Source: Paragonimus westermani
Taxonomy: Eukaryota > Platyhelminthes > Trematoda > Plagiorchiida > Troglotrematidae
Assembly (NCBI GenBank): GCA_008508345.1
Contig: QNGE01000433.1
Coordinates: forward strand, 182,076-246,075
Reading direction: 5' to 3'
DNA: 64,000 nucleotides
Under the pieces are notes generated by a model. That model searched no databases, had not been told where the DNA came from, and worked only from the letters and a program-made list of their open reading frames with translations. Position numbers and translations under genes: made by a program. Shown here piece after piece: positions 27,356 through 39,905 of the stretch. Every line of letters starts with the position of its first letter. The first letter of the stretch is position 1.

Positions 27356-27960
27356 TTTCCCAACCTTCTGGTAATTGGAACTAACACAAGAATTAAAGTC
27401 GATTACCATCAGTTGATATCCACATTTTCAGAAGTCACTTTACGTCACAATTTGCACTCTAGAGCAATACTACTTTTTTGGAAATCAGGCTACTCAATTC
27501 TCGTGTTAGATGGTTGTAAGCATATTCTAAACACGATGGCAACTGTAATTCAAAACGTTCTAACGTCCACGTGCAGTTTCTACCGTTTTTTCTGTTTTTA
27601 TCCAGTTCCCCTTGGTCTTTTAACGAAAAGCCCTGTTCTCGCTCCCAAAATTCAACAAAATGTGACCTCGTTTAGTAACAAAATATACCCATACGCTCGC
27701 ATAGAATTCTCTAACCAGAATCATGAATGTATTTCTCTATAGATTTTTCAGTGAATGAATGTATAACCGTGTGAAATGCTTGGTTAATTTACTATGTAGT
27801 ATTCAATGCAATAAATTGTTATTCCGGTTTCAGTTTCGTAGTTTTAACTCCCATTTTTCTCATGTGATGATGTAATTAGAGTTTAAATTCGAATGATTGA
27901 TAAGTGGTCGATATTTCGCTAACTTCAAACTGAACACTTGCACGTGATTGTACATGTCGC

Positions 27961-28140
27961 GTTCAGATAGATAATCCAATCAGTCCTCTAAGAAGAACAG
28001 TGCTCGATTCTAGTTTCGGTCTAGTTGGTACTAATCAGTATGGCATTTCTTCGCCAGAACCTGGACTAGAACTCCGGCCACGTTATCTTATAGCAACCGT
28101 GCTGATCACTGTGCCACTGACCTCACATTAGACATGACGG
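27961..28140 (-). repeat. Inverted SINE family 1 copy
   Basis: Read on the minus strand, it shows the tRNA-like head (GTGAGGTCAGTGGCACAGTG and the following CACGGTTGC) and then a truncated body (CTAGAATCGAGCACTG). It lies just upstream of a separate hairpin insertion of the same family. Confidence 0.75.
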
Positions 28141-28169
28141 AATACAAAATCGGAATGGAAACCTATCAC

Positions 28170-28413
28170 AATTCTTAATCGCAGCGTTCGCATTCAGATA
28201 GACTTTCCAGCCAGCCTCTTTCGAAAAGAAGCACTAGACTCGAGTTTCGCTGTCATTAGAGCTCTAATGAGAGCGAAACTCGAGTCTAGTGCTTCTTTTC
28301 GAAAGAGGCTGGCTGGACAATCTATCTGAATGCGAACGTTGCGATCAAATGTGAGTGATGGTCAACTTGAAAATAAACCAAATCCCCGACTACTCATCAG
28401 TAATTCTTAATCG
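28170..28413. mobile_element. Hairpin SINE family 1 insertion with 12-bp target-site duplication
   Basis: A 220-bp insertion (28182-28401) is bounded by perfect direct repeats AATTCTTAATCG at 28170-28181 and 28402-28413. Its first 80 bp are a near-perfect reverse complement of the next 80 bp, with the centre at 28261/28262 inside the perfect palindrome TCATTAGAGCTCTAATGA. The right half is the SINE body and ends ACTCATCAG, the family 3' end. Direct repeats of this length mark retroposition rather than classical DNA transposition. The tRNA-like head is missing from this copy. Confidence 0.9.
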
Positions 28414-28432
28414 CTCGGTTATCGATTAATTA

Positions 28433-28510
28433 ACAGACAGTGGCTATGTCTCCTATTGAAACGATCGGACGAACTGACCAACACTCGCGAGTGAAAGTGA
28501 CTGAGCAAAA
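28433..28510 (+). repeat. Fragment of S5' part of SINE family 1
   Basis: Matches the 5' leader seen at 59975-60050 (GTCTCCT, ACGATCGG, GCGAGTGAAAGTG in order). It sits directly after the hairpin insertion, possibly as part of an older copy into which the hairpin was inserted. Confidence 0.65.
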
Positions 28511-28519
28511 ACTGTAATA

Positions 28520-31500
28520 ATAACATGAGGCATATTCAATTTGAGACAAAATATTGACTCTGTTCGACATGATCAGATGTAATTCGTTTCTCTACACGAT
28601 CCACACTGAGCTATTATCGTCAGTGTATAACCGCGAGTTGAAAAGTATTTGCGAAAAAAATCAGCATCAGAGATAAGATTAAAAGGCAAGTTTGTCAATA
28701 ACATCCATACTTTAAGTGTCTTGGTTATCGCAAGAAAAATTAAGTACCACTGTAGAATAGTTAAATTATTGTGTGGAACCCTACCAACATCTTCCTTATT
28801 CGGCTACATTGAAACACTTGCTTTACGTCAAAAAATAGACAACAGTTCCTACTGTCCCGACCTAGATAAGATTACCTCAACTAATGTTTGTCTGTCCACT
28901 GTGTATCAACGCTTAGGAAAACGCAATCCGCAATCGGGTTGATCACCAGGCTGTTTTCCGTACGGTCAACTCGCACTACTTTACAGCTGTGTGCGGGTTC
29001 TCATCTCCAACCACATGTCCAAACATCCTACACGTTTCTCGTGAAGGAAAACGAAGAACCGTCAGGCGGGCCGAAACACTTCGGTTACAGCCAGTCCAGC
29101 TAGATTGAGACAACTAGACTGGAACCGTTTTCAACACACCATCCACGTGCTGAAGGAGACCGAATACCACCTTATGGGGTCATTCTGAACATCCAGCTAA
29201 TCAGCTCAGCGGAGAAACTCGTTGAAGTTTTCCATAGGCTGGACCGTTCGGCTTACCGAATACAGTGTTTTACGTCGGTGTGTGTCTAGTTTGAAACGAC
29301 CAGCTGGAGTCTGTGGTGCCAGCGACTGAATTCAGGCGCAGACCAAACCCTCACAATCCGAACGTCAGATCGAGTGTTCAGCCCTCTCGACCAGCAGACT
29401 GATTGCGATCGAACGAGAGTACACTTTACTTCCGATTTTGTGCAATCCTACTGTAGCTTTCTGCATGCTGAAATGGGTTTGATGAGCTGTGGGGCAGGGT
29501 TTCCCATCCACCTAACTGTTTCTAAATTCTCATCATTCACATTCTGATCACTGACTAACTTTTGATACAAAAAATAGCCACCGGTTTCTACTTTCTACCC
29601 TGCGTAATTGCAAAAGCCCGATGAGAATTACTGAAAACAGCTGTTTGCAAAAATGACTTCTTACTTCCAACAACACCCAACACAAATGGAGGTGGTCCAT
29701 TAAACACTATCCGATTGTTTCAGTCTGTAGGTTTTCTGTGTGGTCCTACAAACCGTATGACTACTTCAAACGGACTTCTGTTCAACACTCGTATAGCAAC
29801 TGATTAATCTCTCAATGAAAATAACATGACTAATGATCACTCACCCACATTGGTAGCGAATGAGGCTGTAAGGCAACAGAAGAAGGCGCTACTTGTGCAA
29901 GTTACCGGTCGATCGAAATCGTTTGGGTGATAGAACAAGCAACACGTAGATGTGTGTCACTAGCCTATTGTTTCGGCCTCGCACCTGTCAGTTCACACTC
30001 CCAGCTGTCAAGATGATTGACACAAGGTCGACGTGATTCTTAAACTAATACGTTCTACCAGTGCCTACAGTGTGCGTGTCCATTTGCCCACCCTTTTGTT
30101 GTCATGACTCATTCAGTAGGCTGGTGACAGATCCGACTGACAGATGTACGGTCATAATTGCCCCATTCCCCCATCCCCCACGTTGCTCCTTGTCTTTGTT
30201 TGTCGGTTGTGCAGATAGCCAGGCTGGTAAGCCGGCAGGGCATCAGACCTTAGTTCTGTCATGAACCTGAGGTGATGTTCTACTGACCTGCCACTGGGGC
30301 AAGCAATAGCAGCTCTACACGAGGTTTCGAAAACGAAGGCTGGTCCGTGCTACCCTCCCCACCCGACGTTTGAGCCAAACACACACAACACCCGGGCACC
30401 TGTGTGTTAGTAAAGCTGCTACCGTAACTCAAGACGGACGGAATAATGAGACCACCCGGTTGATGTGGCCGCACGACAGCTAGCAAGCACGTGCGTTCGC
30501 GTGCGCCGATGTGGAGACAGGTGCGTCCGAATGAACAAGCTTGTGCGTATGTTTGAGATTGAGTGCTTGTGTGTTAGACAGCTGAAGCACGACACTCGAG
30601 TTGAGTGAATGACAGACCTAGAGCATTCAAGGCTGTCAGCTCGACAACCGACCAACCGACTAAACAAGAGAACGAGCGAGCAAAGTAGATGAAAGACAGA
30701 CTCGATCTGCCAAATTTGAGACGTGGAGGGTCGGGTGACGATCACTTGTTGCATGTTTCCGTGAGACACACTCACGTGTATGCATCTAAACCGAATATGA
30801 ATTCCTTTAGCTATAGTTGCAATCAACTGGAATTTGAGTGATGTACAGAGAAGATAAGATGGAACACATACAAACAGACGAACACACACGTTGGCAAGGT
30901 CTGTGAGACATGTTTCTTTGGTATCGAACAACATAGTATGCATTTTAAAGCTTACTATTGAACCAGTTCCCGCTAGACTTAAGCGGGATCTCTTGCTCTC
31001 TCATCTTTTTCACAATTTAGATAGCACAAAAATTAAACATACGCATTTCACTAAACTCATTCCCGTTGCCATTTTCCGTGTGGTTGTGAGTGCATATGTA
31101 ACAGGTACGCTTAGCCTGACCTGCCTATCTCCAACCGGCCCAAACGATCCATCGATCGATCGCACAATAAAGCACGCTACCAGATAACCTGATTTTCATC
31201 CACCTGTCAATCAAGTCATGCCCATGATTCCCCAAACCCATTTTCCTGTTATCCCACACATGCGAACAGGTGCTCTGTCTCTCGCTCGTTGTGTTAGATT
31301 TGCAAGGCACCTGACACCTGCGTTCAGATTCATTTCTGTACAGCTGGTCTGATGAGACCGTGTGACAACACAGTTGTGTTTGGAGCCGACTGCGACGTGA
31401 ACTGGTACTAGTAGTCTGCGTTCTCCTCGTACCGACGGTAGTCGTCGCCCTAATCCTCGTCAACATCATCGTAGTCCGTGCATAAACGTGTGTGTATACC

Positions 31501-31750
31501 AATGGAAAAATCACGTACACGTATTATGTGAACAGAATGGTCAGTCACTACCTCTACCTATCCAGTTAGTTCACAGGTTAGTCAACTTCCCTTAATGGGA
31601 AACGGTGTTCGTGATCATTGCATAACATCATATTCATAAATGGAAATGGGTGAAAACTCTACTTCGTCTAGTTCTCTCAGCCGGTATCTCGGGCATAGGC
31701 TATGAAAAAAGAAGAGTTCCATCGGAACATCCTGACAGAATGGCAATGCT
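28520..31750. other. Non-coding stretch, locally GC- and CA/TG-rich
   Basis: Contains a coding-like frame at 28649-28942 (plus, 97 codons) without good splice sites, and a 174-codon minus-strand frame at 30943-30419 with the Cys/Ser/His/Arg-rich look of translated non-coding DNA. No gene is supported. Confidence 0.55.
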
Positions 31751-31756
31751 GATCCT

Positions 31757-31805
<49 letters not shown>
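31757..31805. repeat. (AAC)n microsatellite
   Basis: About 16 perfect AAC units. It produces an artefactual poly-Leu frame on the minus strand. Confidence 0.97.
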
Positions 31806-32261
31806 TAGTTGCATTCACAAGTTCCTGTCCTGCAAGTAATCTACCGTTCCACTCGTTGTTAGTGTCAAGTCCATAGGTACACAGCTTTGAGATCTGTCAG
31901 ACAAGTATAAACCAGAGTAACTGAAGACTTGTATGTCTTAACCACTCGCGTACGACATGATGTGCTTATCACTCAAGCTCTCTCAGTGACTATCAGAAAC
32001 GGACTATCCTAGTAAAAAATATCAATTGTTTAAATTCACTGTTACCTTGCTGATTTCCACTCATCAACTGCCGGTCTGTGCTTCAAAGCTTTGCCACTAC
32101 CTTGGTTCCCGTACAAACCTGGCGAAAGACAACCACGCACTTGTGTTTTGAGTCTCCGCGTGATTCTTTCTGTTTGTCATACACCCCACATAACCGAAGT
32201 TTTCAAGAACGATTTGTTATTATTGGTATTCTTTTTGAATTTCAAAATCAACGCTACCCCC

Positions 32262-32930
32262 ACATTCACATTCAGATAAACACTTTAGTTCGTTCAGTTC
32301 GAAAAGAAGCACCGGACTCAAGTTTCAATATCACTAGAGCTTACCAGTCATGTGCGTTCTCTTTCGGACCGGAAATTGCAATCCAGTCTTCGTGTTTGTG
32401 ACGCCGGCATGGCAACCACAACGCTAGCAACTTCATAATGGACATGCTCGAATGAACAAATCCATCCGTTCAACCACAACCTTGTATGAATAGCGCTCAG
32501 CTTGCCCGATCACAGTAACGCTGCGATCAGGACTTCTCGGTTAGGTTGAAGTTATTGTCTTCAATGAACCAACTGAGCACACTTCAAACATTTAACAGTA
32601 GTATAATGCTCCTTTTCGAACGGAGGTGCCTGCAAAGTCTATGGAATTCGAAGACAGCAATCAGTTGTGTGTGTTATTCAACTTGTAACAACCAAATCCC
32701 CTGTTATCTATTAGTAAATAAAATATCGTCCACAAGTCAAGTGGATTCTGTGGTTTCCACCTGCAAAGAAGTTCCGGTCATGAGGTAATCGACTAGACTT
32801 AACAAGGCAATTAGTGTGTCTTCTGTTGAGGCGATCGGGTAATCTGATCATTAATTACGAGTGTGCGCGACTAACCGTTTTCATATGATAATGTTTTGCG
32901 TCTAACCTGATTGCCTTATGGAGGTGCGAT
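32262..32930. repeat. Cluster of SINE family 1 copies in opposite orientations
   Basis: An inverted copy spans about 32262-32540: body first (GAAAAGAAGCACCGGACTC), then remnants of the head and 5' leader (CTTGCCCGATCACAGTAAC). A direct body fragment follows at 32598-32727, ending AAATCCCCTGTTATC and TTAGTAA. A direct 5' leader (GTCTTCTGTTGAGGCGATCG) lies at 32815-32930. Together they make a long imperfect inverted arrangement. Confidence 0.7.
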
Positions 32931-33715
32931 AGGAGCCCAAACGTTGTTCATGGTCAGGATGTTCACTATTGACCATGCCTAAAGGGAACGCGACTCGGGT
33001 CAAGTGTCAAGTGGACAGCCCCGCGTAAGTGGTAACACCTAGGAGGGAATTAACACGACAACTAGTCACAGTAACCTGGACCTTGTAAGTAGAATTCAGT
33101 TATTAGACCAAAACATTGTAAACTACATCTGTAGTTCGTAATGTTCTAAAGGTATTGATTGGCTTACAACAACCTACTCCACCAAAGTGAACTGTAGTTC
33201 TGTTGTGCGCGTCTACGAGTGGACACATTTGGTAACCTTTGATTTACACTATTCCTGAAATGCCAATTGATGCCTAGCAAACTAACCTTTTATGGCCTCG
33301 ATTATGGAAATGGATTACGAGCATGTGTGGATTGAAGTGAACGTACAACTGAACAGAAGAAATCCGTTTTTCTCTATCGAAATCTCTAATCCATCATTAC
33401 TGAACACACAAAGAAGAGTCAGATAGGAAAGAGACGAAAATAGATGAGCGTTATGGAAACGTATTTCGTAATCTTACTTAGTCCAGACAACTTTCCATGC
33501 TACCTGTTTCGAATCGTATTCAAATGTGTATTATGCCAATAGTAGCAGTGGCTACAACAATGCAATCTAAACGTGTCTCACATGTTCATGGAAATGAAAA
33601 GCACGTTTAAGGGTCATAAATTTTGCATGCCAGACGCCGAGGCCATTGTCATAGATAAAGAAACACACAAGTGCAGAAAATGAGAGTAGGACCATTTTTC
33701 AGTCTCCAAACCGTT

Positions 33716-33790
33716 ACACACACACGTATGTACATTCAGAAATATGCACACACACACAGATGTGTGTGTGTATACATGTATAAATATATG
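33716..33790. repeat. CA/TG microsatellite cluster
   Basis: Alternating CA and TG runs with a short CACACAC...GTGTGTG inverted stretch that could form a hairpin. Confidence 0.85.
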
Positions 33791-35704
33791 TATGTTCACC
33801 ACACATACATTCGCTATCAGAGATCAGAATGGAGTGGACTACACAATGTTTCATGTTTTACAAACTGCCTAATTTCGTCTCGTATGACCCTATCTGACCT
33901 GAAGTGAGAAAACAAGCGAGTGAACAAAAATCTTTGGTGCACACTGATCTCAATCAGATTTAACTCTTCACTGTGTGACTGTTGTGTTATCGGTTGTTCC
34001 TGTGACTACTAATACCTGAGAGTCTCTATCCTGGTTACAGCCAACACACTTATAGTTGGGGGTATCTGCGTGCATTAAGGACAAGTATCGAATCGCGCGG
34101 ATTTATTGCAACCCAATCGGCTGTATGTATCGCATCGGTTTATCGCTCACCGGGACGGCGAGTTATTCCGATTGCGTAGTGGACCATTCAGTGAGATAAA
34201 AAGAGGTTATGGGTATCAGGTGTTGGCTCAGACGGGCTCTTGTGGCCAACGCTTCTGGACAAGCATGAAACAGATGATCGATAACGTCACTACGGTTCTG
34301 AACAAAGTTGTGTGTCAGCACTCAGTTGTTGTTCGCATCGATGCGAAAATATGCTTATCAGTAGAGCATAATTGACAGCTGGATGACTCAGTTCACACAA
34401 TGCTATACACCCCGTTTGACCAACCGGTTAGCCCAATTATTGATCTGCACCGTGAAAATGGAATTCAATTAACTGATAATTACCTGACATCCGTGCAGTG
34501 TTAAATCTAGCTTGTATGTACATATGTACTCATGTAGCGTTCTATAAGGGAAACTATTTAAATTGTGTATGAGTCTGACGTGGTAACCAGTTAACCGGGA
34601 AAAGTAACCAGGCTCCCCGGTAGAGTTCAAGTGCGTAAGTGTACGGACAACTAACGGGTACCTTCCGAAAAACAATTTCAAAGACGTATCCTACTTACCT
34701 CCAGATCCACTGTATAGTTCGGCGAGGTGTTTCAGGGAATATACGCACTCGTTCAAACTACAGACACGACAGAGTCCCAGTCCAGTTCGACTTGTAGGTT
34801 TTTCTGTATACTCTGAGTGATCATCATACTTGCGCACCCGAGGCGTAAACGAGAATCGATTAAATGCACAGCAAAATACAGGCACTACCTATGAGGCTTC
34901 AAGTGTAACGTTACAATGTAGACTTTGACACAACGCGATGATTTGTATCCCACTTCCTCCGGTTGTTTACCGATCCGAATAAATGTGAATCGATCGATAC
35001 CCAATCGGCCAGCCATTCAGTATGTGACCAACATGAAAGACATGTATAGGTGAATCCGGGTTGCTCCAGTTATTCTTACCGTCTTTAGGCATAGATAAGC
35101 GTCGTGTTAACAATCTTGTCACCATTCCAGATCAAAGTCTACTTAGTGATTTTGCTCTAACAGCGGCGGTGCACCACACTCAATGTCATCCCGTTCGCCC
35201 ATAGTCAACATCTGTTCACTATGTTTGTTAATAGCATTGGTAAATGGACCGGAGGATTGTCAGGACAACCGTTGCTGTTCGTTTGATTTCTTCTCACCTG
35301 TGCAGAGGAGTGGGGTGGATCAGGTGTGACTGCACATCGGCTATGACAAGCGTTCGCATCAGAAGGGTCCGCAGAAGCCCCATCACCACTAGTATCATTA
35401 CAGGTCTGAAATATGTTCTTTTGAGCTATACAAAACTGCCCTGTGCATACCTACAAACCGCACCGTGATACAGAACGGTGTCGTTGATACCGACACTAAC
35501 ATTGAAAATCATGTAACAACACATTGGAATAGTTTAACAATAGTCCGAATGATCCTGATTATGGTATGGATCATACCAACTATAGCAAAGTATAATGGAA
35601 CAGGTGTTACGACAACTTTTCCCGATGCCGACAACCAATGCGCTTGGGATGTATTAAGATTGCTGTGCGCAAGTGCATATTCCTACTTGAGCGACACGTA
35701 CCAG

Positions 35705-35738
35705 CACACACACACACACACGCACACACACACACACA
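35705..35738. repeat. (CA)n microsatellite
   Basis: About 17 CA units with a single CG interruption. Confidence 0.95.
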
Positions 35739-37028
35739 GTTGAGGAGCGAATGAACAGCATAAAAATAATGTCTTTGTGTTGGCTACATAAGGGGTTATT
35801 AAATAATCTCGGTTATGTATTCTGTCACGCTCGTGGAGGCAAACAACTTTGGGTACCACATCAAACATGTGTGTAAGTGAATCAAAATGTGCGACAACAA
35901 TGGTGATACACACAGGCACATTGGATTGGCGACAAACCGGGCCGAAAAGACAGAGAGAGGACCTGACACGGAAGCGAGGTGTATGACTAGTGGAAGGTGA
36001 TGCGATTGGAACTATAGGAATTAAACAATTTAGACCGATAGCCCGATGGAAGGTCAAACAAAACGAAATGTGATACGCATCAGAAGCAAGGAATTGTGAA
36101 ATGCCTGTTAAGGTTTGTAAATAATCTAATCAAAGAGGCCGTGAGTAGCATTGACAGCACACTAAAAACTGAGAACAAAATGATAGGGAGGTTACACAGG
36201 AAAACGTTTGCTCCCGTTGATAAACCAATATAACTTAATTGACTACGGCATCCAATATTTTACTATCACTTGTTAGTGTTAATTGTTTCACTATATCAGT
36301 TAACATCCTATTAGGAAAGCTCAGTGGGAAAAGGCTTTTATCGCTGTGTTGCGTAACTCAGCGCATTCACTGAAGATTAAACTATGTTGCTTATAGACCC
36401 AGGGGATTTCAGAATTGTTTGGACCATTGTCTGACAGAACCGTCTTGTATTCTTAACTTCTAGCGATGTACCACATTACAGTAAATTTGTTTGGCATCTT
36501 TAAAAAGATTCGGCCGTAAACATCCTCATTGATTGGGACTCCTTATTAGTAAATCAACCTATAGAACCCTGACTGTCGTGAACTTGAGACGGGTCTGTCG
36601 GCCATATCGTCACTGCTGATCAAATCATCTCAATCGAAGATGAACAAGCAATAGCGAGTTTAATTCAGAAGACGGCTACTCAACCAGCTACCGTGAATGC
36701 GCAGTGCGACTGGAACTTAGGCCCTCTGAGTGACCGAGTACTGCAGGTGTAGAGAAGGTGGACATCAGTACGAATCAGCAACACATTCCTACCCAACTGA
36801 TCAAGTTATGGGTGAGAAATGTGCTGCACTATCTCCGTGGCATAATCTGAGTTGCAGTCAGATGGATGTCATACAAGGTGACACGTTATATATGAACACG
36901 TCTCAAAATGAAGTCATTCTTAAAAAGAACCTTGTACAAATCTCTTGTTTTCGTTTGACTGTTTTGTTCAGTGAATGTGATGTGTTAATCAGTTATTGAA
37001 GCATCCACTCTGTGATCTTGTTTCTTAG

Positions 37029-37592
37029 GTGTTACATCGGATACGGGTATGTGTGCGTATGGGTACGGCACAACACATCTGCGGTATCATGTGAGTACCT
37101 GCCTGGACTCGTGTGTCATTATAGGCTAACCTGGAGACAGGTGTCTCAGGCTACATGGGTTCATGGTCCCCATAAGCTTCCTGATTGCCCCAGTAGCCTG
37201 ACTACGCCATATTTGAAGTCCATCCCTACAGATCACAGTACATATCAACGTTCTTGCCTGGAATGATCATTAGAGGTTATAGATCGTTAGGTTCGCTTTC
37301 AGTTTAGTCTGTATACCAAGCTGTATCTATTATCTGAGCTCACGTTCACGATAGTTCACAAGATGTGAAACAATTTTTGCTATGCCTGTCTATGTAGCTG
37401 AGGACCCGCACACAGATGGACAACATGTGCCGACTAGTCACACTATTACGTAGCACTCTCTTTTCCCACATTCAAATTCTTCGCCATTATCACAATGCTC
37501 AATTCGAAGTTTTATATAAGAAAGCACGACTAGATGAATGCGTGAAATTTTCCCATCCTAACCGGATACCATGCGTAAACAACGCCTTTCTT
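37029..37592 (+). CDS. Candidate two-exon fragment, unknown product
   Basis: Exon 37029-37090 lies between a strong acceptor (gatcttgtttcttag) and a strong donor (ATCAT|GTGAGT); all three frames are open over its 62 nt. Exon 37416-37592 follows an acceptor (cccgcacacag) and runs 59 codons to CTT|GTGAGG. The phases agree if the first is read with two leading nucleotides, because it then ends at a codon boundary and the second starts at one. A coding-like frame at 36730-36999 could supply a preceding exon. No domain is recognised. Pseudo-exons of this quality are common in intronic DNA. Confidence 0.17.
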
Positions 37593-37967
37593 GTGAGGAC
37601 TTTAGTACAATCCGGCTGGACTTTGTCTAGTTGTGACAATACATTTCCTCTAGCTGTGTGTCTGCGTGCGTGTATATATATCTGAGTGAGCTTCAGCTTC
37701 AGACACAAAATTCTCCGACAACATTCAGCCAAAATATTGACACACCCCAATGAGCACAAATAGTGCGTTGCCTACGGACTTGAGGTCACTCAAACCGACC
37801 AGCCGCACACGCCCACTTCATGGTTCCTGCTCCTAAGCCTACTCACTCCTACTCAAGTATGGAGTGTTGACATCTCTCTATTCTGTCTGTTAAGGTCACT
37901 GACCGTCAATGCCAATCAACAGCAATTCACGCCAGGAGCACGACAACATCACATACACTCACATTCT

Positions 37968-37971
<4 letters not shown>

Positions 37972-38002
<31 letters not shown>
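37972..38002. repeat. (CA)n microsatellite
   Basis: About 15 perfect CA units. Confidence 0.95.
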
Positions 38003-38004
<2 letters not shown>

Positions 38005-38233
38005 AAGGGCACATTGACTTTGTCTTCTTTGTTCGACAGGCCTGCCAAAAGAAGTGTCACTCAAACCAGTCCTCACTCCCCACCCCAATGGGAGGGAGTG
38101 TTTGGGATGAATGGACAAGAAAAGGTCAGGCTTTTAAGCCTCGTCTGTCTATCTGCCCGTACATCAACTAATGCCTTCCTCGGGAAAAAGGATTGACCTC
38201 TTGCGTCTGAATTAACTCAGGCTGTAACTGTAT

Positions 38234-38252
38234 CAGCAGCAGCAGCAGCAGC
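38234..38252. repeat. (CAG)n short repeat
   Basis: Six CAG units outside any supported reading frame. Confidence 0.9.
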
Positions 38253-39710
38253 CGACGACTTACTTAAGTGAACAGGACACACGAACCGGGATAGGCTTGG
38301 TCTAGTCATGGCTACCTAATGACTACAGTTCAGGTGTGGTAGATGGTGATAGGCGCATGTGTTTTTGCATGGTCGTACTGAAACCCAACGGTCCTAATAG
38401 CCTACTGATTTGAATGAAATGGATGGGGTGTGTAGACCGAGATGGTGCAGAAGAAAACTATTGATCTTTAGGTCAAGTGTAACCGGATGGTTGGTCATGG
38501 AGTGTAGGTGGTATCTGGTCTCGCGTACGACATGATGGACGGAGAACAAAATAAAGGCAAAGCGACTCAAACAGTGGACTGCCCCGATTATAAGACAAGT
38601 GAGTTGTAATTAGTTTTTACGTACACATTATCTAACCTATGCGCCACAATTGGTTACAACCATATTCGAGCTCAACAGCACGAGCTATGGAGACAAGAAG
38701 AGAGCAGTAGAGACCATCTTCCAGCCACCAAGTAACACCCCGAAATGTAATTATTCGATTAAGTTATGGCGTTGGAGCTGAACCTATCGAGTGCGGTCAT
38801 TCTCGCCAGAAACCTTGATAAGCAGTCTTGATCAGGTTGAAACCTCGTTCACCGACGTTCCTCGGAACACCTTAATTAAGAATCAACCCAACCGTCCTAT
38901 ACTTCACACCACCAATTTTAATGTTTGTTATGATCACATGAATTCCAAATTTGATGTGCGTCAGAGTACCTTGACTTTAATTCATGAACATACACGTGTA
39001 CGACAACGCTCGCCCTTAGCTGAACACATCAAACGGCTGAGTTCTAACGTGGGCCGATGAGAGGAGCGGCCGCTAACTAGCCAGATATGATTACCGGAAC
39101 TGCAACCTACCCTGTAAATTTCAGACAACTTTGTCTCAAACAATTATAGTGCATCCGATTTCGTCTATCCTTCGAAATGACTAACATGTAAACGCAATGT
39201 GCAGCTGGTTTCCGCTAATCGATTAATCAGTAAGAGAAGCGTTTTAGCGGTCGATTAGAGCCTGCAGGTTTGTTCTTAGAACCCATCCATCTCGGTTGTC
39301 TTATCCGTCAGAAGATTGTGTCCAATTTAACTGAATTAGCGTGGAAAAATTATCAAATGCCTTAGAGCTGATCTCGATTAGACAATGAGCTTCATCGATC
39401 AACTTAGTCAGCTGGACGAATGATCTACCTCACTACTGTCAGAAGACTGAATCAAATAATTTGTTGATTAAAACCGCTTAAATATTTGCGTAACTGTATA
39501 AATAAATGTGAGTTATCACGATTCTAAGATGCATTCCTAATGTTTAGCAAAGGTTTGTAATAGTGCGGGATTGCACACATTTATGCGATATGCGAAATAT
39601 GTACCCGCAGCCAAGGCGGGTAATAGAGTCGGTGGGGTTTAAACCAGACTGATTAGTCCTGATTAGGCAGCAAGTGACTGGGGTTAACAGAACAATGGTT
39701 GTTTCACTTG

Positions 39711-39755
<45 letters not shown>
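39711..39755. repeat. (ATC)n microsatellite, tail of SINE family 3
   Basis: Fifteen perfect ATC units. On the minus strand this is a GAT tail following a tRNA-like unit. It produces artefactual poly-Asp and poly-Met frames on the minus strand. Confidence 0.95.
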
Positions 39756-39905
39756 CAGACATCAACACATCGGTGGTTCACACTAATGCTTAACTGCCAC
39801 TGAAGTGTCACTTCAGAAGAGGCCCGATGACTTGAACCCAATACCCGGTCAAATCTTAATGATGCACCAGAGTTAAGGCAATTCGTGATGGTCACTACAT
39901 ACAAG
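39711..39905 (-). mobile_element. SINE family 3 copy with GAT microsatellite tail
   Basis: Read on the minus strand, a B-box-like motif (TTGGGTTCAAGTCATC, about 39824-39839) is followed by ~60 bp shared with 20305-20395 (AAGCATTAGTGTGAACCAC) and then a GAT tail. A SINE ending in a simple repeat is a known arrangement. The A box is not clear and the 5' end is uncertain. Confidence 0.45.

Larger units (their letters stand above)
19500..27950. other. Non-coding stretch with weak exon candidates
   Basis: Apart from the candidates listed at 25436-25777 (minus) and 27132-27355 (plus) and the repeat at 20.3 kb, no gene is supported. A frame at 26137-26412 (plus) has a protein-like middle but no convincing donor. 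A run of nine G is at 22911-22919. Confidence 0.5.
33000..36990. other. Non-coding stretch
   Basis: Microsatellites and short frames only. A frame at 34106-34375 (plus) is open but unsupported. No gene seen. Confidence 0.55.

Noticed and set aside
30419..30943. 174-codon minus-strand frame
   Set aside because: Composition is Cys/Ser/Arg/His-rich like translated non-coding DNA, no splice or domain support, and about one frame of this length is expected by chance.
31615..31818. Poly-Leu protein on the minus strand
   Set aside because: Translation of the AAC microsatellite.
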